From an uncultured Gammaproteobacteria bacterium (GTDB lineage: Bacteria > Pseudomonadota > Gammaproteobacteria > Xanthomonadales > Xanthomonadaceae), in NCBI GenBank assembly GCA_946885735.1, contig CAMPGW010000022.1, positions 1 through 35,166 on the forward strand: a stretch of 35,166 nt of DNA, in the 5' to 3' direction. This document shows, piece by piece, positions 7,216-17,438 of the stretch (its first letter is position 1; each line of letters opens with the position of its first letter). The notes under the pieces are model-generated. The model had not been told where the DNA came from. It worked only from the letters and a program-made list of their open reading frames with translations, and did no database searches. Made by a program: the position numbers and the translations under genes.

Positions 7216-7253
7216 GCGTCGCGTCTTCGCGACGCTGCTGACGCAGCGCGTCA
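7216..7253 (+). terminator. Tandem hairpins after the MDR gene, possible terminator
   Basis: A perfect 8-bp stem, GCGTCGCG/CGCGACGC (7216-7223 and 7228-7235, loop TCTT), is followed by TGACGC/GCGTCA (7239-7244 and 7248-7253, loop AGC). No T-tract follows, so termination is only a guess. Confidence 0.4.
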
Positions 7254-7269
7254 CGATGACCGATTGCAC

Positions 7270-7299
7270 TTGACCGTCGCATCGCGGACTGGGAATGAT
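7270..7299 (+). promoter_or_regulatory. Candidate promoter of the GH44 gene
   Basis: TTGACC (7270-7275) and AATGAT (7294-7299) are separated by 18 nt. Both match four or more of six consensus positions, giving a predicted start near 7306 and a leader of about 24 nt with AGGTGG (7315-7320). Confidence 0.45.
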
Positions 7300-7329
7300 C
7301 GCGCCACCCTCCCCAGGTGGATCCTCTCC

Positions 7330-9525
7330 ATGCCCGCATCGCGCGCCTTCGCCCACACCTTGCTCGCCCTGGCCATCGGCGCCGTCCTGCCGGCTTCGGC
7401 CCTGGCCCAGAACGCCGCCGTCACGATCAATGTCGATGCCAACGCCAATCGCAAGCCGATCAGCCCCTACATCTACGGCGTAGCGTTCGCCAGCACGGCG
7501 CAGTTGGCCGACCTCAACGCGCCGCTCAACCGTAGCGGCGGCAACGCCACCTCCAGCTACAACTGGCAGCTCAACGCCACCAACCGCGGCGGCGACTGGT
7601 ACTTCGAATCCATCCCCGAAGCCAGCGCCACGCCCGGTGAAATGGGCGACAGCTTCATCGCGCTCAGCCGCGCCGCTGGCGCCGAGGCGATGATCACCGT
7701 GCCGATGCTCGACTGGGTGGCGAAGCTGGGTGCGAACCGCGGCAAGCTGGCGGCGTTCTCGCAGGCCAAGTACGGCCAGCAGACCGACAGCGACTGGCAG
7801 TGGATGCCGGACGCGGGCAACGGCGTGCTCAAGAGCACCGGCAAGAACATCACCAACAACGATCCCAACGACGCCAACACGCCCGCCGGCGTGGCCTTCC
7901 AGCAGGGCTGGATGCAGCATTTGGTCGCGCGCTGGGGCCTGGCCGGCAACGGCGGCCAGAAGTTCTACCTGCTCGACAACGAGCACAGCCTCTGGCAATC
8001 CACCCATCGCGAGATCAAGCAGACCGGCGCGACCATGGACGAGATCCGCCAGAAGATGATCGACTACGGCGGCATGGTGAAGTCGGTGGACCCCGGCGCG
8101 GTCGTGTTCGGTCCGGAGGAGTGGGGTTGGAGCGGCTACTTCTATTCGGGCTACGACCAGCAGTATTCGGCGGCCAACAACTGGTGCTGCTTCCCTGACC
8201 GGGCCGCGCACGCGAACGCGGACTACATGCCCTGGTTGCTGGACCAGCTGAGGGCGCACGAGCAGCAGACCGGCAAGCGCGTGATCGATGTTTTCTCGCT
8301 GCACTACTACCCGCAGGGTGGCGAGTTCGGCAACGACACCTCCACCGCCATGCAGCAGCTGCGCAACAAGTCCACGCGCGCGCTGTGGGACCCCAACTAT
8401 ACCGATCCGACCTGGATCAACGACGAAGTGATGCTCATTCCGCGCATGAAAGCCTGGGTGAATGGCCATTACCCCGGCCTGAAGATCGCCATCACCGAGT
8501 ACAACTGGGGCGCGGAAGGCCATATCAACGGCGCCACCACCCAGGCCGACATCTACGGCATCCTCGGCCGCGAGGGCGTGGACTACGCCGCGCGCTGGAC
8601 CACGCCGGACGCCACCACGCCGACCTACAAGGCGATGAAGCTCTATCGCAACTACGACGGCAACAAATCCGGCTTCGGCGACACGTCGGTCGCGGCCAGC
8701 GTGCCGAACCCGGACAACCTGTCGGCCTTCGCGGCCCTGCGCAGCAGCGACGGCGCGATGACCGTGATGGTCGTGTCCAAGGTGCTGACGGGCAGCACGC
8801 CGGTGACGGTGAACCTGGGCAACTTCGCCAACGCCGGCGTCGCCCAGGTCTGGCAGCTGACCTCGGCCAACACGATCACCCACCCGGCCAACATCAACCT
8901 CAGCGGCAATGCCCTTGCCACTTCGGTGCCTGCGCAGAGCGTGACCCTTTACGTGATTCCCACCGGCACGCCGAACACGCCGCCCACGGCCATGGCGAGC
9001 GCCACGCCGACCAGCGGCATGGCGCCGCTGCCGGTGAGCTTCTCGGCGGCGGGGTCGTCCGACGCCGACGGCAGCATCACCTCCTATGCGTGGAACTTCG
9101 GCGACGGCAGCAGCGGCAGCGGCGCCAGCACCGCCCACACCTATGCGGCCGCCGGCGCCTACACGGCGACGCTCACGGTGACCGACGACCGCGGCGCCAC
9201 CGCAAGCAAGACGGTTGCCATCACCGCCACTGCCGATGCCTCGGTGATCGCGGCGCCGACGGGGCTGTCGGGTAGCGCGGCCAAGGGCTTCAAGGTGACG
9301 CTGCGCTGGACCGACAACTCCAGCAACGAGCAGGGCTTCACGATCGAGCGGGCGCCTGCGGGCAGCACGGCCTTCGTGCAGGTCGGCTCGGTCGCCGCCA
9401 ACGTGAAGACCTTCGCGCAGACCGTCACCAAGGGCACCTGGCTGTACCGCGTGCGCGCGGTCAACACGAGCACCGGCAAGACCTCGGCGTACTCCAACAC
9501 CGCCACGGTCAAGGCCATGAAGTAA
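7330..9525 (+). CDS. Secreted GH44 family glycoside hydrolase with PKD and fibronectin III domains
   Basis: 731 residues. A signal peptide is cut after about residue 26 (ALA before QN). The GH44 catalytic region runs to about 545. GH44 enzymes are endo-beta-1,4-glucanases or xyloglucanases with a retaining mechanism. The acid/base Glu218 lies in LLDNEHSLWQSTHRE and the nucleophile Glu390 in IAITEYNWG. The C-terminal part holds a PKD domain (about 552-636, with YAWNFGDGS) and a fibronectin III-like domain (about 640-731). The residue after Glu218 is histidine where characterised members have proline. No classical cellulose-binding module is seen. The ATG at 7330 gives a clean signal peptide and has AGGTGG 9 nt upstream; extra in-frame codons reach back into the MDR gene. 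The gene stands alone, convergent with the molybdoenzyme. The substrate is inferred from family only. Confidence 0.9.
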   Translation: MPASRAFAHTLLALAIGAVLPASALAQNAAVTINVDANANRKPISPYIYGVAFASTAQLADLNAPLNRSGGNATSSYNWQLNATNRGGDWYFESIPEASATPGEMGDSFIALSRAAGAEAMITVPMLDWVAKLGANRGKLAAFSQAKYGQQTDSDWQWMPDAGNGVLKSTGKNITNNDPNDANTPAGVAFQQGWMQHLVARWGLAGNGGQKFYLLDNEHSLWQSTHREIKQTGATMDEIRQKMIDYGGMVKSVDPGAVVFGPEEWGWSGYFYSGYDQQYSAANNWCCFPDRAAHANADYMPWLLDQLRAHEQQTGKRVIDVFSLHYYPQGGEFGNDTSTAMQQLRNKSTRALWDPNYTDPTWINDEVMLIPRMKAWVNGHYPGLKIAITEYNWGAEGHINGATTQADIYGILGREGVDYAARWTTPDATTPTYKAMKLYRNYDGNKSGFGDTSVAASVPNPDNLSAFAALRSSDGAMTVMVVSKVLTGSTPVTVNLGNFANAGVAQVWQLTSANTITHPANINLSGNALATSVPAQSVTLYVIPTGTPNTPPTAMASATPTSGMAPLPVSFSAAGSSDADGSITSYAWNFGDGSSGSGASTAHTYAAAGAYTATLTVTDDRGATASKTVAITATADASVIAAPTGLSGSAAKGFKVTLRWTDNSSNEQGFTIERAPAGSTAFVQVGSVAANVKTFAQTVTKGTWLYRVRAVNTSTGKTSAYSNTATVKAMK

Positions 9526-9533
9526 GCGGCGGC

Positions 9534-9559
9534 GGGCACGGGCCGCTGCGCCCGTGCCC
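9534..9559. terminator. Bidirectional hairpin between convergent genes
   Basis: A perfect 10-bp GC-rich stem (9534-9543 and 9550-9559, GGGCACGGGC pairing with GCCCGTGCCC) with a 6-nt loop fills most of the 39-bp gap between the GH44 and molybdoenzyme stops. There is no T-tract on either strand. Confidence 0.45.
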
Positions 9560-9564
9560 TCCCG

Positions 9565-11640
9565 TCAGGCCGGCTCGACCTCCACCTCGAGGCCATTGAA
9601 GGCGGCGTTGCCGCAGCCGCCGTCCAGGGCCAGCGGATCGCTCAGGTCGTTGTAGCTTTCGCCTGCGAGTTCGCGCGCGCGCGCCAGCAGCACTCCCTCG
9701 CGCTGGTGGCCGAACCCATGCGGCAGGCAGGCGCTGCCGGGCATCAGGTCGGGGCAGGCGGCGACCTCGGTGCGGACCTCGCCCACCCGCGAGCGGATGC
9801 GTACCCGTGCGCCATCCACCAGGCCGCGGGCGGCGAGGTCGTCCGGATGCATGAGCAACTGGTGCCGCGGCTTCCCCTTCACCAGCCGCGGCGCGTTGTG
9901 CATCCAGGAATTGTTGCTGCGGGCGTCGCGCCGGCCGAACAGGCGCAGGCCGCCGGCGTCCGCCGGCTCGCGCTGCAAGTCGTCGAGCAAGGCCAGCAAC
10001 TCCGGAGGCGCCGCCTCGATGCAGCCGCTGGCCGTTTCGAGCCGCGCGAGCAGGGAGGGCCGCAGGGGGCCGAGGTCGATGCCGTGCGCGGCAGCGTCGA
10101 GCGCTTCCATCGTCAGGCCGCTGCCGCCGCGCGCGAGACCGGCTGCGATCAAGGTGCGGGGTGGAGGCAGTGGCTGCCACGGCTTCCCGCTCGCCGCCGC
10201 GAACGCGGCAGCCAGGCCGTTGACGATCTCCCAGTCCGCGCGTTCGAGCGCCGTGCGCTCGCGCAGGGGACGGTTGAGTCGTGCGACCCGCCGCACCGCG
10301 AAGGCGTTGAAGATCAGGTCGTAATGGTCCTGGGTGAGCGGCGACGCCGGCGGCAGGATGAGGTCGGCGTGGCGCGTGGTCTCGTTGATGTACACATCGA
10401 TGCTGACCATGAAGTCCAGCGCCGGCAGCGCGGCCTCGAGCGCGCGGCCGTTCGGGGTGGACAGCACCGGGTTGCCGGCGACGGTGAGCAGGGCCCGCAC
10501 CTGGCCGGGGCCCGGCGTGAGGATTTCTTCTCCCAGGACGGCCACCGGCAACTCGCCGGCGAATTCCGGCAAGCCGCGCACCCGGCTGCGCCAGCGCCCG
10601 CGCTGGCCGGGCGAGGTGCCGGGACCGGTGATGGGGATGGCCGGTTCGTTGACGAGGCTGCCGCCCTCGCGGTCGAGGTTGCCGGTCACCAGGTTCACCA
10701 GTTGCAGCAACCACTGGCAGAGCGAACCGTGGCGCTGCACGGACACGCCAATGCGACCGTAGGCCACCGCGCGGGGCGCGGCATGGAAGCGGGCGGCGAG
10801 GGACGCGATGGTCGCGGGGGCGATCCCGGTACGCGCCTCCACGTCGCTGGCGTCGATGGCGGCGATGGCCGACAGCGCGGCGTCGAGGCAATTGATGCGT
10901 TCGCCGTACGCTGCGATGCGCGGCGGCCCCATCCGCAGCAGCGCCTGCAGGAAGGCGACCAGGAACCAGGCGTCGCTGGCTGGCCGGATGAAGTGGTGCT
11001 CGCTGGCCAGCGCCGCCGTCTCGGTGCGACGTGGATCGAGCAGCACCACGCTGCCGCGCTCGACGATCGCCTTCAGCCGCCGCGGGACCCCGGGCGCGGT
11101 CATCAGGCTGCCATTGGAGGCGACCGGATTGGCGCCGAGCATGAGCAGGAAGTCGGTGCGATCCAGGTCCGGCACCGGCAACAGGAACTGATGGCCGAAC
11201 ATCAGCGCATGCACGTACTGGTGCGGCCACTGGTCCACCGAGGAGGCGCTGAAGAGGTTGGGCGTGCGCAACAGCTTGAGCAGCGCCGGCAGGTAGGCGA
11301 TATGGCCGAAATGGTGGACGTTGGGATTGCCAAGGTAGGCGGCGACGGCCCCGGCGCCGTGTTCGCGCTGCGCCTGCGCGAGTCGCTCGCCGGCCATCGC
11401 AAACGCTTCGTCCCAGCCGATCGCCTCCCAAGCCGACCCGACGCGGCGCATCGGCGTCGTCAGGCGATCCGGGTCAGCTTCCAGGTCCAGGATGGCGTTG
11501 CCCTTCGGGCAGACATGGCCGCGGCTGAAGGGGTCGGCCTCGTCGCCACGGATGGCGACCAGCGCCGCCTCCTCGAACTGGAATTCCAGGCCGCAGATGG
11601 CCTCGCACAGCGGGCAGGCGCGGAAGCGGGAAGTGCGCAT
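9565..11640 (-). CDS. Molybdopterin-dependent oxidoreductase with one [4Fe-4S] site
   Basis: 691 residues, within the DMSO reductase/formate dehydrogenase superfamily and predicted to bind Mo-bis-MGD. The N-terminal Fe-S site is clear: Cys9, Cys12, Cys16 and Cys44 (CPLCEAIC and GHVCPKG). Molybdopterin motifs follow (MLGANPVASNGS, VVLLDPRRTETA, GNPVLSTPNG, ETTRHADLILPP), and the C-terminal dinucleotide-binding domain has MHNAPRLVKGKPRHQLLMHPDD and a hydrophobic VRIRSRVGEVRTEV barrel. Where Cys or Sec often binds Mo, the sequence reads FSASSVDQWPH (130-140), so the protein ligand may be Ser or Asp, or none. No signal peptide is seen, so it is probably cytosolic. No partner subunit or chaperone is adjacent. 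The substrate is unknown. It lacks a Shine-Dalgarno; TAAGAT about 28 nt upstream could be its -10. Confidence 0.9.
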   Translation of the reverse strand: MRTSRFRACPLCEAICGLEFQFEEAALVAIRGDEADPFSRGHVCPKGNAILDLEADPDRLTTPMRRVGSAWEAIGWDEAFAMAGERLAQAQREHGAGAVAAYLGNPNVHHFGHIAYLPALLKLLRTPNLFSASSVDQWPHQYVHALMFGHQFLLPVPDLDRTDFLLMLGANPVASNGSLMTAPGVPRRLKAIVERGSVVLLDPRRTETAALASEHHFIRPASDAWFLVAFLQALLRMGPPRIAAYGERINCLDAALSAIAAIDASDVEARTGIAPATIASLAARFHAAPRAVAYGRIGVSVQRHGSLCQWLLQLVNLVTGNLDREGGSLVNEPAIPITGPGTSPGQRGRWRSRVRGLPEFAGELPVAVLGEEILTPGPGQVRALLTVAGNPVLSTPNGRALEAALPALDFMVSIDVYINETTRHADLILPPASPLTQDHYDLIFNAFAVRRVARLNRPLRERTALERADWEIVNGLAAAFAAASGKPWQPLPPPRTLIAAGLARGGSGLTMEALDAAAHGIDLGPLRPSLLARLETASGCIEAAPPELLALLDDLQREPADAGGLRLFGRRDARSNNSWMHNAPRLVKGKPRHQLLMHPDDLAARGLVDGARVRIRSRVGEVRTEVAACPDLMPGSACLPHGFGHQREGVLLARARELAGESYNDLSDPLALDGGCGNAAFNGLEVEVEPA

Positions 11641-11707
11641 GGCGGGGCTCGTCGTGGGCTGTCCCCGATCTTAGGCCACCGCGCCACGGCGCGCGCGCCT
11701 GGTCGTC

Positions 11708-11751
11708 ATGCGTCAGCCGCCGTGCGTCAGGCCGCCAGCGCTCAGGCCGCG
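11708..11751. repeat. Three imperfect 14-15 nt direct repeats
   Basis: Three tandem units at 11708-11721, 11722-11736 and 11737-11751 share GCGTCAGGCCGCC with one or two changes each. The third unit contains the stop codon of the sulfotransferase gene (TGA on the minus strand at 11744-11742), and the other two repeat TGA beyond it. Confidence 0.5.
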
Positions 11752-13259
11752 CGCACGCCGTCGCCCAGGCCCTGCTGCAGGCCGGGCAGCTGCGCAAGGT
11801 AGCGATGGCCGCGGCCGATGCTGCGGCCATTCAATTGCAGGCCGAACCGCAGCGAGGACGCGTAGCGGATCCCGAGGAAGGCGCACAACACCCGCAGGAC
11901 CATGTCCGGCTTTTCGACCAGGCTCTCGTAGTGCACGTCCATGACGCGACCGGGCAGCAGCTCGTGCCAGTGCTGCATGAGCCGCAGGCGGCTGCCATGG
12001 TAGGCGGCGACGGCGCCGGCATCGCGCAGGGGCAGCGCGTCGTCACTGCTCGGCAGGCAAAGGATGGACGCGCAGGTATCGTGGGGGTCGCGTACGAGGT
12101 GGACGAAGCGGGCCCTCGGCAGGGCTCGGGCAATGAAGCCGACGTGCAGTGAATTGAGCGGCGCGCTCTCGCAGATGATCGGCGCCTTGGCGCCCGACGT
12201 GCCGACGGCGCGGATGTAATCCGCCCCCAGGCGCTCGAAGTCAAGCTCGCGTATGCGCGCCACGTCCGCCGCCGTCAACGCCGCCCGCCCATCCACGCCG
12301 AGGCTGGCCTGGAGGTGCTGCGCCCATGGCTTCTGCGAGCCCAGCCAGGCCATGCGCGGATGCCGCGACAGCAGGCTGCCCAGGAGCGCCACGCCGGTGC
12401 GGGGCATGCCGACGATGAAGACCGGGGCCGCATCCTCGTGGCCGCCCCCGGCCTTCAGCCAGGTGGCGTCCACCTCGTGGATCAGCCGGTCCACGAGCGC
12501 GAGGTGGTCGCTGCCATCGGCCCCGACGCCGAGTTTCGCCCTCGCGGACAAGCCGCGGGCAAGCGCCTGTGCAGCCGCGGGCGTCTCGCCGAGGTCGTCC
12601 AGTTCCTTGAACAGGGCCAGCGCCAGGACTTCCTCCTGTGCGGGCGGTGCGTTATCCAGCAGTCGTCGCAGCCTGCCGACGTGGTTCCCGGCCAGGTCCT
12701 GCTCGCGCAACCTCGCGAGGACCCAGTGCGCCTTCGCGTTCGCAGGCTGCCGCTCGAGGCATTGCTCCAGGTCGGCTTCGGCCGCTTCGAGATGGCCGAA
12801 CTGTCGGCGCGCGAACGCCCGGTTGAAATAGAGGGAGGGCTGCGATGGGTCGAGACCGATCGCACGCTCGAACAGGTCCAATGCGATCGTCGGCTCATCC
12901 AGGCTCGTCATCACGCCCGCCAGCTGGTCCAGCACCACCGGACTACGAGGCTCCAGGGCGATCGCCTGCATGGCCAGGCTGCGTGCACGCAAGGGCATGC
13001 CCGCGCGCATCTGGCAGACCGCAAGATGGGCGAGCACCTCCACCTGCCCGGGGTCGATCTCCAGCGACCTTCCCGCCTTGGCGATGGCGCTGCGATGGCG
13101 GCCGCGCCGGGCGTCCACCAGGGACAGGCGGAACCAGCCCGGTCCCGATCCCGGCTCGCGGGAAAGGAAGGCTTCGAAACTGGCCTGCGCGGCGTCCAGG
13201 TTCCCCTGTCGGAAGTGGACGATGCCGCGGTGCCAGTGCTTTTCCGCACGGCTGTCCAT
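11742..13259 (-). CDS. TPR-containing sulfotransferase-like protein
   Basis: 505 residues with no signal peptide. The N-terminal half (about 1-240) is tetratricopeptide repeats, for example WHRGIVHFRQGNLDAAQASFEAF and SLYFNRAFARRQFGHLEAAE. The C-terminal half (about 278-500) is a sulfotransferase fold with VFIVGMPRTG (281-289) at the PAPS phosphate loop and FVHLVRDPHDTCASIL (385-400) carrying the 3'-phosphate-binding Arg390 and Ser398. The loop reads PRTGVALL instead of PRSGTTLL, and the usual DK-x-P-x-N segment is CESAPLN (363-369), so activity may be altered or lost. Proteins of this architecture are thought to modify peptides, proteins or lipids; the substrate here is unknown. TAGACT lies 6 nt before the ATG with no Shine-Dalgarno, divergent from uup. 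Confidence 0.87.
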   Translation of the reverse strand: MDSRAEKHWHRGIVHFRQGNLDAAQASFEAFLSREPGSGPGWFRLSLVDARRGRHRSAIAKAGRSLEIDPGQVEVLAHLAVCQMRAGMPLRARSLAMQAIALEPRSPVVLDQLAGVMTSLDEPTIALDLFERAIGLDPSQPSLYFNRAFARRQFGHLEAAEADLEQCLERQPANAKAHWVLARLREQDLAGNHVGRLRRLLDNAPPAQEEVLALALFKELDDLGETPAAAQALARGLSARAKLGVGADGSDHLALVDRLIHEVDATWLKAGGGHEDAAPVFIVGMPRTGVALLGSLLSRHPRMAWLGSQKPWAQHLQASLGVDGRAALTAADVARIRELDFERLGADYIRAVGTSGAKAPIICESAPLNSLHVGFIARALPRARFVHLVRDPHDTCASILCLPSSDDALPLRDAGAVAAYHGSRLRLMQHWHELLPGRVMDVHYESLVEKPDMVLRVLCAFLGIRYASSLRFGLQLNGRSIGRGHRYLAQLPGLQQGLGDGVRAA

Positions 13260-13265
13260 GCCTGC

Positions 13266-13271
13266 AGTCTA
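13266..13271 (-). promoter_or_regulatory. -10-like hexamer TAGACT, predicted leaderless start
   Basis: On the minus strand TAGACT is followed by six bases (GCAGGC) and then the sulfotransferase ATG at 13259. AGG lies only a few bases from the ATG, too close for a normal Shine-Dalgarno. No consensus -35 is found 17 nt upstream. Confidence 0.5.
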
Positions 13272-13336
13272 GGGCCGGCAAGCGGCGGTGAACGGCGGCT
13301 GGCGCACAAAATCGCGCGGCCGCCGGGCTCGGCGGG

Positions 13337-13342
13337 TAAAAT
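13337..13342 (+). promoter_or_regulatory. -10-like hexamer TAAAAT, predicted leaderless start of uup
   Basis: TAAAAT is followed by six bases (GGCGGG) and the uup ATG at 13349. The GGCGGG stretch abuts the ATG and is not a placed Shine-Dalgarno. The divergent sulfotransferase gene has the mirror arrangement 66 bp away. Confidence 0.55.
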
Positions 13343-13348
13343 GGCGGG

Positions 13349-15235
<1,887 letters not shown>

Positions 15236-15253
15236 CAGGACTTGCCGGACGCC

Positions 15254-16771
15254 ATGGCCGACATCAAGCAGGAAGACTTCATCCAGTCCGTCGCCGACGC
15301 GCTGCAGTACATCTCCTATTACCACCCGGTGGATTACATCCGGAACCTGTCGGCGGCCTACGAGCGCGAACAGTCACCGGCAGCGAAGGACGCGATCGCG
15401 CAAATCCTCGTCAACTCGCGGATGTGCGCGGAGGGCCACCGCCCGATCTGCCAGGACACCGGCATCGTCACGGTGTTCCTCGAGATCGGCATGGACGTGC
15501 GCTGGCCTGATGCGACGATGTCGGTGGAAGACATGGCCAACGAAGGCGTGCGTCGCGCCTACAACCATCCGGACAACCGCCTGCGCGCTTCGGTGCTCGC
15601 CGATCCCGCCGGCAAGCGGCTCAACACGCGCGACAACACCCCGGCCGTGGTCAACATGAAGGTCGTGCCGGGCGGGACCGTGGACGTGATCGTCGCGGCC
15701 AAGGGCGGCGGTTCCGAGGCGAAGTCGAAGTTCGCCATGCTCAATCCTTCCGATTCGATCATTGACTGGGTGCTGAAGACGGTGCCGACCATGGGCGCCG
15801 GCTGGTGCCCGCCGGGCATGCTCGGCATCGGCATTGGCGGCACCGCCGAGAAGGCGATGCTGCTGGCCAAGGAGGCGCTGATGGAGCCGATCGACATCGT
15901 CGAGCTGCAGGCCCGCGGCCCGTCCAACCGCGCCGAGGAGCTGCGGCTCGAGTTGTACGACAAGGTCAACGCGCTCGGTATCGGTGCGCAGGGACTGGGT
16001 GGCCTCACCACCGTGCTCGACGTCAAGGTGAAGGATTACCCGACCCACGCCGCCAACCTGCCGATCGCCATGATCCCGAACTGCGCGGCGACGCGGCATG
16101 CGCACTTCACGCTCGACGGCAGCGGGCCGGTGGCGCTCGAGCCGCCATCGCTGGCGGATTGGCCGAGCCTGACCTACGACGCCTCCAAGGGCCGGCGCGT
16201 GGACCTGGATACGCTGCGTCCCGAGGACGTGCAAACCTGGAAGACCGGCGAGACGCTGCTGCTCAACGGCCGATTGCTGACCGGGCGCGACGCCGCGCAC
16301 AAGCGCATCGTCGGCATGCTCGACCGCGGCGAACCGCTGCCGGTGGACCTGCGCGGGCGCTTCATCTACTACGTCGGCCCGGTCGATCCGGTGCGCGACG
16401 AGGTCATCGGGCCCGCCGGTCCCACCACCGCCACGCGCATGGACAAGTTCACCGAGCAGCTGCTCGCGCAGACCGGCCTGCTCGGGATGGTCGGCAAGGC
16501 CGAGCGCGGCCCGACGGCGATCGAAGCCATCCGCAAGCACCGCTCGGTCTACCTGATGGCGGTGGGCGGCGCGGCCTACCTGGTGTCGAAAGCGATCCGC
16601 TCGGCGCGCGTGGTCGGTTTCGAGGACCTGGGCATGGAAGCCATCTACGAGTTCGAGGTTCGCGACATGCCGGTCACGGTCGCCGTGGATTCGAGCGGGG
16701 AATCCGTGCACCGGACCGGGCCGCGCGAATGGCAGGCGCGCATCGGCAAGATCCCGGTGGCCGTCGAGTAG
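15254..16771 (+). CDS. Class I fumarate hydratase (iron-sulfur)
   Basis: 505 residues, as expected for the fused alpha-beta class I enzyme (FumA/FumB type). It interconverts fumarate and malate in the TCA cycle. The likely [4Fe-4S] ligands are Cys66 (RPICQDTG), Cys185 (GAGWCPPGMLG) and Cys277 (IPNCAATRH). Substrate-binding motifs GGGSEAKSKFAML (151-163) and the beta-part GRFIYYVGPVDP and GPAGPTTATRMDKF are intact. The labile cluster makes this isoenzyme sensitive to oxygen and superoxide. The ATG at 15254 (MADIKQEDF) is preferred; a TTG four codons upstream directly follows the CAGGA box and is too close to it. It lies 18 bp after uup and 34 bp before the GST gene, suggesting one transcript. 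Confidence 0.96.
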   Translation: MADIKQEDFIQSVADALQYISYYHPVDYIRNLSAAYEREQSPAAKDAIAQILVNSRMCAEGHRPICQDTGIVTVFLEIGMDVRWPDATMSVEDMANEGVRRAYNHPDNRLRASVLADPAGKRLNTRDNTPAVVNMKVVPGGTVDVIVAAKGGGSEAKSKFAMLNPSDSIIDWVLKTVPTMGAGWCPPGMLGIGIGGTAEKAMLLAKEALMEPIDIVELQARGPSNRAEELRLELYDKVNALGIGAQGLGGLTTVLDVKVKDYPTHAANLPIAMIPNCAATRHAHFTLDGSGPVALEPPSLADWPSLTYDASKGRRVDLDTLRPEDVQTWKTGETLLLNGRLLTGRDAAHKRIVGMLDRGEPLPVDLRGRFIYYVGPVDPVRDEVIGPAGPTTATRMDKFTEQLLAQTGLLGMVGKAERGPTAIEAIRKHRSVYLMAVGGAAYLVSKAIRSARVVGFEDLGMEAIYEFEVRDMPVTVAVDSSGESVHRTGPREWQARIGKIPVAVE

Positions 16772-16805
16772 ACGCCGTTCCATCACCCATCCGCAGGAGC
16801 TCGCG

Positions 16806-17438
16806 ATGTATACGCTCTATTACTCCGCTGGCGCGGCCAGCTTCGTGGTGCACTGGCTGCTGATCGAACTGGGCATCGAGCATCGCCTCGAGCCGGTGGA
16901 TTTCGAGAGCCGGCAGCAGAAGTCGGCCGAATACCTGAAGCTGAATCCGGCCGGCGTGGTGCCGACCCTGGTCGTGGACGGCGTGGCCTACACCGAAGCC
17001 GCAGCCATCGTGATGCAGCTGGCCGACACCCATCCCGAGGCGAAGCTGGCACCCCCCGTGGGCAGCGAGGCGCGTGCCCGCTACTACCAGTGGATGAACT
17101 TCCTCTCCAACATGCTGCAGCCGCAGTTCCGCGCCTGGTGGTACCCTCACGAGCCGGCGGGCGAGGCCAACGTGGAACTCGTCAAGGCCAGCGCCGCGCA
17201 GCGTGCCGCGCAGTGCTTCGACATCCTGGATGCGCATCTTGCCGCCCACGGCCCATGGCTGCTGGGCGAGCGGCCCAGTGCCGCCGATTTCCAGCTGACC
17301 ATGCTGATGCGCTGGTCGCGCAGGATTCCGCGTCCGGCGACCGACTGGCCGGCGCTCGACCGACTCGCGCAGGCGATGAAATCGCGGCCTTCGTTCAAGA
17401 CGTTGTACGAGCGCGAAGGCCTGACCGAGTGGGCCTGA
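16806..17438 (+). CDS. Glutathione S-transferase family protein
   Basis: 210 residues, standard GST length. The N-terminal thioredoxin-like domain (about 1-80) starts MYTLYYSAGAASFVVHWLL, with a possible catalytic Ser7 or Ser12, the cis-Pro loop NPAGVVPTLV and the glutathione gamma-Glu contact TEAAAI, where family members have ES. The C-terminal helical domain carries the capping-box motif SAADFQLTMLMRW (about 158-170). It conjugates or reduces substrates with glutathione; the substrate is unknown. AGGAG at 16795-16799 sets the ATG at 16806. Its last codons overlap the GTG start of the next gene by 10 bases. Confidence 0.93.
   Translation: MYTLYYSAGAASFVVHWLLIELGIEHRLEPVDFESRQQKSAEYLKLNPAGVVPTLVVDGVAYTEAAAIVMQLADTHPEAKLAPPVGSEARARYYQWMNFLSNMLQPQFRAWWYPHEPAGEANVELVKASAAQRAAQCFDILDAHLAAHGPWLLGERPSAADFQLTMLMRWSRRIPRPATDWPALDRLAQAMKSRPSFKTLYEREGLTEWA

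Noticed and set aside
7039..7329. N-terminal extension of the GH44 protein into the MDR gene
   Set aside because: The extension is a shadow of the MDR reading frame, and the signal peptide begins at 7330.
9706..11802. Long plus-strand open frame opposite the molybdoenzyme
   Set aside because: It is a GC-driven shadow with no recognisable domain, while the minus strand encodes a complete, motif-rich protein.
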